Assembly (NCBI GenBank): GCA_036396535.1
Contig: DASWKR010000065.1
Span: 107,870-171,869 of the forward strand
DNA: 64,000 nt
From: Acidimicrobiia bacterium
Lineage (GTDB): Bacteria; Actinomycetota; Acidimicrobiia; Spongiisociales; UBA5794
Direction of reading: 5' to 3'
Part shown: one piece after another, positions 43,691-52,407 of the stretch
How positions within the stretch are numbered: the first letter of the stretch is position 1
Layout of the letters: every line of letters starts with the position of its first letter
Made by a program: the position numbers and the translations under genes
The notes under the pieces: generated by a model
Told to the model about the DNA's origin: nothing
The model's database searches: none
What the model saw: only the letters and a program-made list of their open reading frames with translations

Positions 43691-44992
43691 ATGGATTACA
43701 ACCTCATGGAGGCGCTCGAGTTGCTCGAGCGGGAGAAGGGTGTCCCAGCCGACACCATCCTCGACGCGCTCGCCAACGCACTCGTGTCCGCCTACAAGCG
43801 TACCCCGGGGGCCGCCGAGGAGGCGCGAGTCACCATCGACGCCGACACCGGCGAGATCGTCGTCTACGGCCAGGACCTCGACGAGGACGGCAACGTGGTG
43901 CGGGAGTGGGAGGACACTCCGGATGACTTCGGTCGGATCGCCGCCCAGACCGCCAAGCAGGTGATCATGCAGCGCCTGCGGGACGCCAAGCGAGAGCAGG
44001 TGTTCGAGCTGTACGACGGTCGCGAAGGAGACCTCGTGACCGGCATCGTCCAGCAGTCCGACCACCGTTACGCCATCCTCGACCTCGGGAACGCCGAGGC
44101 GATCATGCCCTCGTCGGAGAGGATCCCGTACGAGCGTCTCGAACGAGGCAATCGGGTCAAGGCGTACATCCTCGAGGTGCGCGGCGAGGGCAAAGGCCCC
44201 CAGATCGTCGTCAGCCGCAGCCACCCCGAGTTCATTCGGTCGCTCTTCGAGCTCGAGGTGCCGGAGCTCGTCGACGGCGACGTCGAGATCCGCGCCATCG
44301 CCAGGGAGCCGGGACACCGCACGAAGATCGCGGTCGCCTCCAACGACGCCAACATCGACCCGGTTGGCGCCTGCGTCGGCGCCCGGGGCTCGCGGGTGCG
44401 CCAGGTCGTCAACGAGCTGCGCGGCGAGAAGGTCGACATCGTGGAGTGGCGCGACGACTCCCACGCCTTCATCGCCGAGGCTCTCTCCCCGGCGAGGGTC
44501 AAGGAAGTGCGGCTCGACGAGGAGGAGCGAATCGCCACCGTGATCGTCCCTGATCATCAGCTGTCCCTGGCCATCGGCAAGGAAGGCCAGAACGCCAGGC
44601 TCGCTGCCCGCCTCACCGGGTACAAGGTCGACATCAGGTCGGAGTCCCAGGACCTCGGCCTCGACGAGCCTCCCGAGGAGGCGCACGCCGAGCCGGACGG
44701 CGCCGAGCCGTCGCTCGCCGAGCGAGCCGCCAACGAGATGGCAGGGACGACTGCCCCGCCGACGCTCGCCGAGCGTGCCGAGCCGGAAGAGCTCGCAGGC
44801 GAGGAGACGCTGGCGGCCGGAATCTCCGACGAGGAACCGGGGTCCGAGGACCCGCAGGCCGCCCCGGACGAGGGAGCCCCGGTCGAAGTCGCCGACGAGG
44901 CGAGCGATACTGCGCCGGATGCGGAGCGCGCCGTCGACGACGGTACCGTGAGTGCAGAAGAGGACGCCGGAGATGGCGAGCCGCGAGGCTGA
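43691..44992 (+). CDS. nusA: Transcription termination/antitermination factor NusA
   Basis: 433 residues from ATG 43691, AGGAG 5 nt upstream. N-terminal RNAP-binding domain (1-125), S1 domain (GREGDLVTGIVQQSDHRYAILDLG), KH1 (PVGACVGARGSRVRQVVNELRGEKVDIV) and KH2 (LSLAIGKEGQNARLAARLTGYKVDI). The last 105 residues are an acidic Ala/Glu/Pro tail without the enterobacterial acidic-repeat pattern. The ylxR (DUF448) gene usually between nusA and infB is absent. Confidence 0.96.
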   Translation: MDYNLMEALELLEREKGVPADTILDALANALVSAYKRTPGAAEEARVTIDADTGEIVVYGQDLDEDGNVVREWEDTPDDFGRIAAQTAKQVIMQRLRDAKREQVFELYDGREGDLVTGIVQQSDHRYAILDLGNAEAIMPSSERIPYERLERGNRVKAYILEVRGEGKGPQIVVSRSHPEFIRSLFELEVPELVDGDVEIRAIAREPGHRTKIAVASNDANIDPVGACVGARGSRVRQVVNELRGEKVDIVEWRDDSHAFIAEALSPARVKEVRLDEEERIATVIVPDHQLSLAIGKEGQNARLAARLTGYKVDIRSESQDLGLDEPPEEAHAEPDGAEPSLAERAANEMAGTTAPPTLAERAEPEELAGEETLAAGISDEEPGSEDPQAAPDEGAPVEVADEASDTAPDAERAVDDGTVSAEEDAGDGEPRG

Positions 44993-45022
44993 TCTCCCGG
45001 CGGAAAGGTTCAGTGGCGATAT

Positions 45023-47071
45023 ATGCGCGTATACGAGTTGGCACGTGACCTCGGCGTCGAGTCGAAGGATCTGCTGGCGCGCGCCCAGGACCTCGGCCTC
45101 GACGTGAAGACGGCGTCGTCGGGCCTCGACGACGACACCGCAGCCCTTCTCAGACTGTCGTACGACGACACGGCCGCTGCCCCCGACCAGGAGGATGGTC
45201 GGACCGGGGAGCCGGACGCCGAGCCTGAGCTGCAGCCGGACCTGCAGCCGGAGGCCGAACCGGAGCCGGAGCCTCAAACGGAAGGGGAACCGGAGGAGGA
45301 TCGGATCCTCACCGTGGAGGCCGGCATCACCGCCCAGGAGTTCTCGAGGCTCGTAGGGGTCCGAACGGGCGACGTCGTTCGTGAGCTCATGTCGATGGGC
45401 GAGATCGTCCCAGGCGGCGGCACCATTCCCGTGAAGGCGCTCGAGCCCCTCGGCGAGCTGTTCGGGTACGAGGTGCTCGTCGAGGAGGGCCCCGCCGAGG
45501 TCGAGGAGGTGGAGGCACTCGGGCGCCACGTCATCGAGTACGAAGACGACCCGTCCTCCCTGCAGCCGCGTCCGCCGGTCGTCACGGTGATGGGCCACGT
45601 CGATCACGGCAAGACCCAGCTGCTCGACACGATCCGCAAGACCGACGTCGTCGCCGGCGAGGCCGGCGGGATCACCCAGCACATCGGCGCCTACCAGGTC
45701 GAGAGGAACGGGGAGAAGATCACGTTCATCGATACCCCGGGCCACGAGGCGTTCACCGCCCTGCGAGCCAGGGGGGCGAACGTCACCGACGTCGCGGTCA
45801 TCGTGGTCGCCGCCAACGACGGCGTCATGCCCCAAACGGTGGAAGCCATCAACCACGCCAAGGCCGCAGAGGTACCGATGATCATCGCCATCAACAAGAT
45901 GGATCTGCCCACCGCAGACGCCTTCTCGGTACGCGGCGCCCTCACCCAGCACGGGATCGTCGTCGAGGATCTCGGCGGAGACGTGGTGGCCGTCGAGGTG
46001 TCGGCGCTGACGGGCGACGGGATCGAGGAGCTGCTCGACCTCATCTCGCTCGTCGCTCAGGTCGAGGAGCTCGTCGCCAACCCGGCCGCCTCGGCCGTCG
46101 GTACGGTCATCGAGAGTCAGCTCGAGGTGGGACGTGGGCCGGTTGCCACCGTCATCGTGCAGCGGGGCACGCTCACACGTGGTGACGCCATCGTTGCCGG
46201 ACCCGTCTCCGGCAGGGTGCGTGCCATGTTCGACGAGAAGGGCAGTCAGCTGAAGTCCGCCCCGCCGAGCACCCCGGCGCTCGTGATGGGCTGGGACGAC
46301 GTGCCAACGGCGGGCGACATGTTCGAGGCCGTCACCGACGAGCGGAACGCCAGGAAGATGGCCGAGGACAACCTCGACAGGATCCGCGCTCACGACATCA
46401 CCGTCCCGACGGCGACGCAGCGCCTCGGCCTGCTGCTCGAGCAGCTCAGGACGGCCGATCACGCCGAGCTGCGCATCATCGTGAAGGCGGACGCCCACGG
46501 ATCGCTCGAAGCGATCCGGGACGCGGTCGCCAAGATCAAGCGCGACGACGCCTACGTCTCCGTCATCCACGGCGCCGTCGGTGGCATCACGGAGAACGAC
46601 GTCGCTCTCGCCGAGGCGTCCGAAGCGGTGATCTACGGCTTCAACGTGCGCCCGGACTCGGGGGCGAGGAATGCCGCCAAGGAACGCGGGATCGACATCA
46701 GGACGTTCTCGATCATCTACGAACTGCTCGAGGACATCGAGTCCCTCCTCGTCGGTGAGTTGGCTCCCGAGGAGATCGAGAACTTCCTGGGAGTTGCCCA
46801 GGTCAGGGCCACATTCCGCGCTCCCCGCTACGGCACCATCGCCGGGTCGTACGTCACCGAGGGCAGCATCAACCGGAACGCCAGAGCCCGTCTCGTGCGC
46901 GACGGCGTCGTCATCTACGACGGCAGGATCGCCTCGCTGCGTCGGTTCAAGGAGGACGTGGCCACCGTGGCGACCGGGTTCGAATGCGGAATCGGCTTGG
47001 AGAACTTCCGCGACATCAAGGAAGGCGACACGATCGAGTCGTACGAGATTCGCGAGATCGCCAGGACATAG
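45023..47071 (+). CDS. infB: Translation initiation factor IF-2
   Basis: 682 residues. A single N-terminal IF2N motif ([25 protein letters not shown]), a short acidic linker (about 55-95, much shorter than in many actinobacteria), a second IF2N-like segment, then the GTPase domain with [27 protein letters not shown] and NKMDLPTA. Domains II-IV are complete to the end ([20 protein letters not shown]). Delivers initiator tRNA and joins subunits. Confidence 0.97.
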   Translation: MRVYELARDLGVESKDLLARAQDLGLDVKTASSGLDDDTAALLRLSYDDTAAAPDQEDGRTGEPDAEPELQPDLQPEAEPEPEPQTEGEPEEDRILTVEAGITAQEFSRLVGVRTGDVVRELMSMGEIVPGGGTIPVKALEPLGELFGYEVLVEEGPAEVEEVEALGRHVIEYEDDPSSLQPRPPVVTVMGHVDHGKTQLLDTIRKTDVVAGEAGGITQHIGAYQVERNGEKITFIDTPGHEAFTALRARGANVTDVAVIVVAANDGVMPQTVEAINHAKAAEVPMIIAINKMDLPTADAFSVRGALTQHGIVVEDLGGDVVAVEVSALTGDGIEELLDLISLVAQVEELVANPAASAVGTVIESQLEVGRGPVATVIVQRGTLTRGDAIVAGPVSGRVRAMFDEKGSQLKSAPPSTPALVMGWDDVPTAGDMFEAVTDERNARKMAEDNLDRIRAHDITVPTATQRLGLLLEQLRTADHAELRIIVKADAHGSLEAIRDAVAKIKRDDAYVSVIHGAVGGITENDVALAEASEAVIYGFNVRPDSGARNAAKERGIDIRTFSIIYELLEDIESLLVGELAPEEIENFLGVAQVRATFRAPRYGTIAGSYVTEGSINRNARARLVRDGVVIYDGRIASLRRFKEDVATVATGFECGIGLENFRDIKEGDTIESYEIREIART

Positions 47072-47090
47072 CGGGTGCTGAGGAGACACC

Positions 47091-47384
47091 ATGCACGCCT
47101 CCGCCATGCGCGTCGAGCTGCGGGTGAGGGACGCAAGGTCGCTCAAGTCGAAGCGGATGGTCGTCAAGTCGCTGACCGCCCACCTCCGCGAGACGTTCTC
47201 CGTGGCCGTGTCCGAGGTCGACCACAACGACCTCTGGCAGCGCTGCGCCCTCGGCATCGCAGCCGTGGCCCCGCAGTCGGGTCAGGTCGAACGGATACTC
47301 CAGTCGGTGCGGCGGGCCATCGACTCGCGTCAAGACGTCGAGCTGCTCGGGTGGTCGACGACACACCTGGAGCAGCCATCGTGA
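47091..47384 (+). CDS. DUF503 (YlxP-like) protein
   Basis: 97 residues of the DUF503 family commonly placed between infB and rbfA: MRVELRVRDARSLKSKRMVVKSL and the conserved FSVAVSEVDHNDLWQR. A small ferredoxin-like fold; implicated in ribosome function by context only. ATG 47091 or 47106. Stop overlaps rbfA GTG. Confidence 0.9.
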   Translation: MHASAMRVELRVRDARSLKSKRMVVKSLTAHLRETFSVAVSEVDHNDLWQRCALGIAAVAPQSGQVERILQSVRRAIDSRQDVELLGWSTTHLEQPS

Positions 47385-47737
47385 CGAAACAGCCTTCTCC
47401 CCGTATGCGCAAGGTCAACGAGCTGCTGCGCGAGGTGATTGCGGAAGAGGTGACACAGCTCAAGGACCCGCGGCTCGGATTCATCACGATCACAGGCGTC
47501 GACACGGCACCGGACCTGAGGACGGCCGTCGTCTACTACTCGGTGCTCGGCAGCGAGGATGAGCGGACGGCCACCGCCACGGCGCTCGCCTCGGCGGCCT
47601 CCAAGCTCCAGGCGGCCCTGGCGTCCCAGGCGCGTCTCAAGTACACGCCCCGCTTGACCTTCTCGGTCGACGAGTCGATCGACATCGGCATGAGGATGAG
47701 CAAGCTGCTCCGGGAGCTCGAGGAGTCCGATGGCTGA
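47381..47737 (+). CDS. rbfA: Ribosome-binding factor A
   Basis: 118 residues, KH-like fold: RMRKVNELLREVIAEEVTQLKDPRLGFITITGVDTAPDL, and C-terminal RLTFSVDESIDIGMRMSKLL. Needed for 16S 5'-end processing and cold adaptation. GTG start overlaps the DUF503 stop; its 3' end overlaps nrnA by 8 bp. Confidence 0.95.
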   Translation: MTKQPSPRMRKVNELLREVIAEEVTQLKDPRLGFITITGVDTAPDLRTAVVYYSVLGSEDERTATATALASAASKLQAALASQARLKYTPRLTFSVDESIDIGMRMSKLLRELEESDG

Positions 47738-48692
47738 CATCGACGCCATGCTCGAAGAGGCGGCCGCCCTGATCGGTGATGCTGGAAGCATCGCGACCAT
47801 CGGGCACGTCGGTCCGGACGGCGACGCCCTCGGGAGCGCACTCGCTCTGGCGTTGGCGGCTCGCGCCGCAGGCAAGGACGCCTGGGCGACGTTCGGAGAG
47901 CCGTTCGTGGTCCCTTCGCAGTTCGACTATCTCGACCAATCGCCGCTGGTCCGGTCCACGGAAGTCCCCCGATCTGTCGACGTCGCCATCGTGTGCGACG
48001 TCGCCGCCGAAGATCGGCTCGGCAGCGCTGCCCCCGTCGCAGCCGGGGCTGGCCGCGTCGTCGTCGTTGACCACCACGCCTCGAACGCCGGGTTCGGTGA
48101 CTGCCGGGTGATCGACCCCGCCGCGGCGGCCACGGCGGTTCTGGCGTATCGGCTCATCGCGGCGCTCGGCTGGCCCATGACAAGAGCCGTCGCAGATGCG
48201 CTCTACACCGGGCTGGTCACAGACACCGGTCGCTTCCAGTACTCGGCGACCTCGCCGGACGACCACCGGATGGCGGCCGACCTTCTCGAGGCCGGTGTTC
48301 GCCCCGAGGTGATCGGCAGGCACGTGTACGAGGAGGCGCCCTTCGGGTACCTGTCCGTCGCCGGCGCAGTGCTCGCACGCGCCCAGCTCGACGCCGATCG
48401 TCGCCTGGTCTGGTCCGTGTTGCTCCAAAATGACCTGACGGCAGGCGGCATCGCGTACGAGGAAGCGGACGGCCTGATCGACCTGATCCGCATCGCCGAG
48501 GAATCGGAGGTGGCGTGCCTGCTGCGTGAAGTCGGTGGCGGCGCCGTCAAGGGGAGCCTGCGGAGCAGGGGAGCCGTCGACGTCGGGTCGATCGCGGCCG
48601 CCCTGGGCGGCGGGGGTCATCACAACGCCGCCGGGTTCACGGTGGAGGGCTCCATCGCGGACGCGATCGAGCAGGTGCGCGCCAGGTTGTGA
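47730..48692 (+). CDS. nrnA: DHH/DHHA1 phosphoesterase (NrnA-type oligoribonuclease / pAp phosphatase)
   Basis: 320 residues. Metal-binding motifs: IGHVGPDGDALGS, IVCDVAAEDR, VVDHHAS (DHH) and TGLVTDTGRFQYS, plus the DHHA1 motif GGGGHHNAAGF. NrnA proteins degrade nanoRNAs and dephosphorylate pAp. Located in the conserved rbfA-nrnA-truB block; stop overlaps the truB GTG. Confidence 0.93.
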   Translation: MADIDAMLEEAAALIGDAGSIATIGHVGPDGDALGSALALALAARAAGKDAWATFGEPFVVPSQFDYLDQSPLVRSTEVPRSVDVAIVCDVAAEDRLGSAAPVAAGAGRVVVVDHHASNAGFGDCRVIDPAAAATAVLAYRLIAALGWPMTRAVADALYTGLVTDTGRFQYSATSPDDHRMAADLLEAGVRPEVIGRHVYEEAPFGYLSVAGAVLARAQLDADRRLVWSVLLQNDLTAGGIAYEEADGLIDLIRIAEESEVACLLREVGGGAVKGSLRSRGAVDVGSIAAALGGGGHHNAAGFTVEGSIADAIEQVRARL

Positions 48693-49576
48693 GCGGACCA
48701 GAGGGCTTCCTCCTCGTCGACAAGCCCGGAGGCTGCACGTCCCACGACGTCGTCGCCGCGACACGGCGCCATACGATGGTGAAGAAGATCGGGCACGCCG
48801 GGACGCTCGACCCCATGGCGACCGGATTGCTCGTCCTCGGGCTGCGCCGGGCGACCCGGCTCCTCCGTTTCGTCCAGGATGCCCCGAAGAGGTACGTCGC
48901 CACTGCTCTCTTCGGCGTCGCTACCGAGAGCCTCGACGCAGACGGGGCGGTGGTGAGCCGCCAGCCCATGCCCGTCGGAGAGAGCGAGGTGGCAGGGGCG
49001 ATGGCTCGTTTCGTGGGTCGGCAGATGCAGATCCCGCCGATGGTCTCGGCGAGGAGGGTTGAGGGCAGGCGGCTGTACGAGCTCGCCAGGGAAGGCCTCG
49101 ACATCGAGCGGGAGGCGAGGCCGGTGACGATCCACGCCATCGAGCTCCTCGACTTCGCTCCGAGCGACTACCCCGAAGTGACGTTCCTGGTCGAGTGCGG
49201 CACCGGTACATACGTCCGGACTCTGGCGGACGACATCGCCAGGTCGCTCGGCGGGAGGGCGCACCTCACGACGCTGCGGCGCACGGCCAACGGGGCGCTC
49301 CACGTCGATGCCGCGGTGGCGCTCGACGATCTGCTCGCCGAGGACGACTGGACCTCGCTCCTGCTGAGCCCGGACGCCGGCCTTCCTGACATGCGTGCGG
49401 TGTACGTCGCCGAGGACCTGCGTGAGGCGGTGGCGAACGGTGTGGCGCTGCCGGCGCGTGCCCTCGCCGAGCACCTCGAGAACGGGCCCGTGAAGATCAT
49501 CGGGGAGGACGGCCGGATGCTGGCCGTATACGACGTCGAGGGGAACAGGGCCGGCGCCGCGGTGGTGCTGGCGTGA
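48689..49576 (+). CDS. truB: tRNA pseudouridine55 synthase
   Basis: 295 residues. LLVDKPGGCTSHDVV, catalytic motif GHAGTLDPMATGLL with the nucleophilic Asp, RYVATALFGVAT, and the second sandwich GTGTYVRTLADDIARSLG. A C-terminal PUA-like part is present. Modifies U55 in the T loop. GTG start overlaps nrnA; stop overlaps ribF. Confidence 0.95.
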   Translation: MSGPEGFLLVDKPGGCTSHDVVAATRRHTMVKKIGHAGTLDPMATGLLVLGLRRATRLLRFVQDAPKRYVATALFGVATESLDADGAVVSRQPMPVGESEVAGAMARFVGRQMQIPPMVSARRVEGRRLYELAREGLDIEREARPVTIHAIELLDFAPSDYPEVTFLVECGTGTYVRTLADDIARSLGGRAHLTTLRRTANGALHVDAAVALDDLLAEDDWTSLLLSPDAGLPDMRAVYVAEDLREAVANGVALPARALAEHLENGPVKIIGEDGRMLAVYDVEGNRAGAAVVLA

Positions 49577-50493
49577 AGGTGCTCGACGGCTCGTTCCTGG
49601 AGTGGTCGGAGGGCCCCCTCGCCGTGACGATCGGGGTCTTCGACGGCGTCCATCGCGGCCACCAGCACATTCTCGAGACCCTCGCCCGTCGGGCGGGCAG
49701 CGTACCCGTCGGGGTCGTCACGTTCCGCACCCACCCTGCCGCGCTCACCAGCCCGCAGGGCGCCCCGCCCCTCATCTGCAGCGTGGCACAGCGAATCGAG
49801 CTGCTCGCCGCCGGAGGCGTCGACGTCGTCGCACTGCTCGACTTCGACGACGCGTTACGGAGGATGCCCGCAGAGCGGTTCGTCCGGGAAGTGCTCGTGG
49901 GCCACCTGGGTGCCGAGCACGTGGTGGTCGGGACCGGATTCCGGTTCGGTCACGAGCTGTCCGGCGACACGGGGCTGCTGCAGCGGCTCGGCATCGAGAT
50001 GGGGTTCACCGCCACCGCCGTCCCGGTACTCGGGGGAGCCACTCCGGTGTCGTCGACGGCGATCAGGACGGCGATCGCCGATGGCGACGTCGAGGAGGCG
50101 GCGGCCCTCCTCGGGAGGCCATTCCAGCTGAGGGGCACGGTCGTCGCCGGCGACGGCCGAGGCCGCGGCATCGGGTTCCCGACAGCCAACCTGTCCTTCC
50201 CCGCCGGTCTGGCTACGCCCGGGCACGGCGTGTACGCGGTCTTCGTCGACGCCGACGGCACGAACCGCGGGGGAGTGGCCAACGTGGGCGTGCGCCCGAC
50301 GTTCGCGGGTACGGCCGAAGTCGTCGAGGTGCACGTGTTCGACTTCGACCGCGACCTGTACGGCAGCGAGCTACGAGTCGACTTCCTGGCGCGCCTGCGC
50401 GACGAGATGAGGTTCGCCGGAGTCGGGGAGCTCGTCGCCCAGATCGGGCGAGACGTGACCGCGGCCCGGCATCTCCTGGCGCAGAGGTCTTGA
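49573..50493 (+). CDS. ribF: Bifunctional riboflavin kinase / FAD synthetase
   Basis: 306 residues. The N-terminal adenylyltransferase has TIGVFDGVHRGHQHIL and the later SSTAIRTAI segment; the C-terminal kinase has GRGRGIGFPTANL, GVYAVFV, NVGVRPTF and VEVHVFDFDRDLYG. Makes FMN and FAD. GTG start in the truB stop; truB-ribF is a standard pairing. Last gene of the long operon. Confidence 0.95.
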   Translation: MKVLDGSFLEWSEGPLAVTIGVFDGVHRGHQHILETLARRAGSVPVGVVTFRTHPAALTSPQGAPPLICSVAQRIELLAAGGVDVVALLDFDDALRRMPAERFVREVLVGHLGAEHVVVGTGFRFGHELSGDTGLLQRLGIEMGFTATAVPVLGGATPVSSTAIRTAIADGDVEEAAALLGRPFQLRGTVVAGDGRGRGIGFPTANLSFPAGLATPGHGVYAVFVDADGTNRGGVANVGVRPTFAGTAEVVEVHVFDFDRDLYGSELRVDFLARLRDEMRFAGVGELVAQIGRDVTAARHLLAQRS

Positions 50494-50556
50494 CCCGGGC
50501 GCCTGCCTGGACCACATTGCGCACATCGCACCCGCCTTCCCAGAAAGAAGGCTCAG

Positions 50557-51717
50557 GTGATCGTCCCCGCTCTCGTCGGCCTGGCGCTCCTCACGGCAAC
50601 GCCGGTCGGAGACGACGGTTCGCCGAGCGATGCGCTCGGTCTCGCTCCGCTTCCTCCGATCGCCGTCGATCCGCCCCGTTCGCTTCCTCCGATCGCCGTC
50701 GATCCTTGGCGTGGATTCCCGCGCCAGGTCTCGCCGGCGGCGGCGGCGCCGCTACGGAGGCGGATTCCCTCACCGTCCCCTGCGGGGCCGGCGGGTATGG
50801 CGGCTCTGGCGATGCTCGCCGTCGCAGCCGGCTCGGCGCGAGGTGGCAGGCGCTCCCGGAGTGGCGATGCAGGTAGGGCCGCCTTCCCCGCCGACGTCGT
50901 CCTCGTCTTCGTCCCGGGGTTCGGCAGCGAGCGAACCGGCACCTTCGCACCTCTCGTCGCCCGGCTCGGCGTGCCGCCGAACCAGTACGTCGAGTTCGAC
51001 TGGCGCCTCGCAGCCGGCGGAGTCTCGCACCCCATCGCGGCATCCGGTGCCTCGGTCGCCGAGGGCGCCGACGCGCTGGAGGCGATGCTCGGGTCGCTGG
51101 CGACGGAGGGCAAGCGCGTCTACCTCGTCGGACACAGCAAGGGCGGAGCCGCCATCGCCGAGCTCGTGGCGCGGTGGGATCGGGCGCCGCACCTTCGAGT
51201 CAGGGACGTCGTGGGATCCGCCCTCCTCGATCCACCGCTCGACGTCGGCCTCCTCGGGGCGCTGCAGAGCCTCGGGCTCCCTTTCGTTGTCGTCCCGAAC
51301 GACGGCGGATACGACCCCCAGGCGTGCACGGTGACCCGTTGCGGTGACGCCCGGGTCGACCTGGGTGTCGCCTCGTCGGTCGAGGTCCTGGTGATCCGGA
51401 ATCCGGATGCCGCCGTGACGAGCTTCGTCGACGTGCCGGACGGGCTGCGGGTGCACGATCTCGAGAGAGACGGCGGCACGCACGCCTTCGTCGGCGGCAG
51501 GAGCCTGGCGGGCATGCTCGAGAGGATCCAGGAAGCTCACACCGCACCCATCGGCCACCCGGCGACGGCGGCGTGCATCCTCGAGGAGCTGCGTGAGCTG
51601 CGGTCGTGTCGTTGGACCGCCGGCGCCACATGGAACCTCACGGATCGCCCGCGACGCGTGACGGGGGTGGACGTACGGAGGCGTAGCCGCCCGCCTCACC
51701 CGTCCGATGCGGGGTGA
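50557..51717 (+). CDS. Exported alpha/beta-hydrolase-fold protein
   Basis: 386 residues from GTG 50557 with a GAAAGAAGG-type ribosome-binding site. A hydrophobic N-terminus suggests export or anchoring. A proline-rich stretch has a direct repeat of LPPIAVDP. The hydrolase core starts about 110 (DVVLVFVPGFGSERTG) and has the nucleophile elbow VGHSKGGAA. An Asp (DPPLDVG) and a late His (GGTHAFVGG) could complete the triad. Esterase or lipase-like activity is inferred; no substrate is evident. The gene ends inside a 29-bp repeat array. Confidence 0.7.
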   Translation: MIVPALVGLALLTATPVGDDGSPSDALGLAPLPPIAVDPPRSLPPIAVDPWRGFPRQVSPAAAAPLRRRIPSPSPAGPAGMAALAMLAVAAGSARGGRRSRSGDAGRAAFPADVVLVFVPGFGSERTGTFAPLVARLGVPPNQYVEFDWRLAAGGVSHPIAASGASVAEGADALEAMLGSLATEGKRVYLVGHSKGGAAIAELVARWDRAPHLRVRDVVGSALLDPPLDVGLLGALQSLGLPFVVVPNDGGYDPQACTVTRCGDARVDLGVASSVEVLVIRNPDAAVTSFVDVPDGLRVHDLERDGGTHAFVGGRSLAGMLERIQEAHTAPIGHPATAACILEELRELRSCRWTAGATWNLTDRPRRVTGVDVRRRSRPPHPSDAG

Positions 51718-51884
51718 GGCGCCCTCACCTGAGGCGCCTTCACCTGTCGGATGCGGGGTGAGGCGCCTTCACCTGTCGGATGCGGGGTGAGGCGCCCTCA
51801 CCCGTCCGATGCGGGGTGAGGCGCCCTCACCTGTCGGATGCGGGGTGAGGCGCCCTCACCCGTCCGATGCGGGGTGAGGGCGGT
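51696..51884. repeat. Tandem 29-bp hairpin repeats between convergent genes
   Basis: Units starting at 51696, 51725 (truncated), 51740, 51769, 51798, 51827 and 51856 repeat with a 29-bp period. The consensus contains GGTGAGG-CGC-CCTCACC, a 7-bp stem with a 3-nt loop. The two sequence versions (CTGTCGG and CCGTCCG) alternate in part. Both flanking genes end inside the array, so it probably acts as a multi-hairpin bidirectional terminator. Confidence 0.85.
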
Positions 51885-52245
51885 CACCCGCCGGGTTGAT
51901 GACATGGCGGGTAAACGGCGTCGCCTCGATGGGCAGGCCCGCCGCGGCCCAGGCGACGATGCCACCCGCCATGTTGACGAGATTGCTCAGGCCGAGCCGG
52001 GTGGCCAGGGCGCCAACGACGGCGTGGGAGCGCACCCCCGTGCGGCAGTAGACGACGACCGGTCCGTCGCGCGGTAGGTCGCCGTGCCAGTCGCCGATCG
52101 TCGACATGGGCATCCACTGCGCGCCCGGGATCCTCGCCTCGGCCCACTCGGGCGCCTCGCGGACGTCGACGAGGGGGGCCCCGCCCCCAACGAGGTCGTG
52201 TGCCTCGGTTGGGAGCACGTTCTTGACGAGGGCTTCGGGCTCCAC
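51856..52245 (-). CDS. Rhodanese-domain protein
   Basis: 129 residues from GTG 52245. Single rhodanese domain: GGGAPLVDVREAPEWAEARIPGAQ, the active loop VVYCRTGVRSH with catalytic Cys, and LVNMAGGIVAWAAAGLP. Probably a sulfurtransferase or persulfide carrier. The start is supported by a -10 box 7 nt upstream; the frame is open to ATG 52311. The last residues (PHPASDG) come from the repeat array. Confidence 0.88.
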   Translation of the reverse strand: MEPEALVKNVLPTEAHDLVGGGAPLVDVREAPEWAEARIPGAQWMPMSTIGDWHGDLPRDGPVVVYCRTGVRSHAVVGALATRLGLSNLVNMAGGIVAWAAAGLPIEATPFTRHVINPAGDRPHPASDG

Positions 52246-52252
52246 CTGCGGG

Positions 52253-52258
52253 ATCGTA
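52253..52258 (-). promoter_or_regulatory. -10 box for the rhodanese gene, leaderless spacing
   Basis: TACGAT on the minus strand, 7 nt before GTG 52245. Confidence 0.45.
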
Positions 52259-52407
52259 GCGAGGGACCTCTCCGAACCATCCTCAACCGGGCGCCCCGGC
52301 AGCCGATACATCTTGGAGATGTTGCGTCGAACTCGTCGCGGCGAGACGCGATCGGCTCGGGCGGGCGAGACGGCGCGGGCCCGAGTGCTCTATTGGATGG
52401 TTGTCAC

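Noticed and set aside
43676..47257. A 1193-codon open frame on the minus strand
   Set aside because: Entirely antisense to nusA and infB, low-complexity and without any domain; it results from GC-rich codon bias leaving the opposite frame free of stops.
51696..51884. Possible CRISPR array
   Set aside because: Units are contiguous with no unique spacers, so it is a simple tandem repeat.
52246..52311. ATG 52311 as rhodanese start
   Set aside because: Would include the -10 box and residues outside the domain; GTG 52245 fits better.
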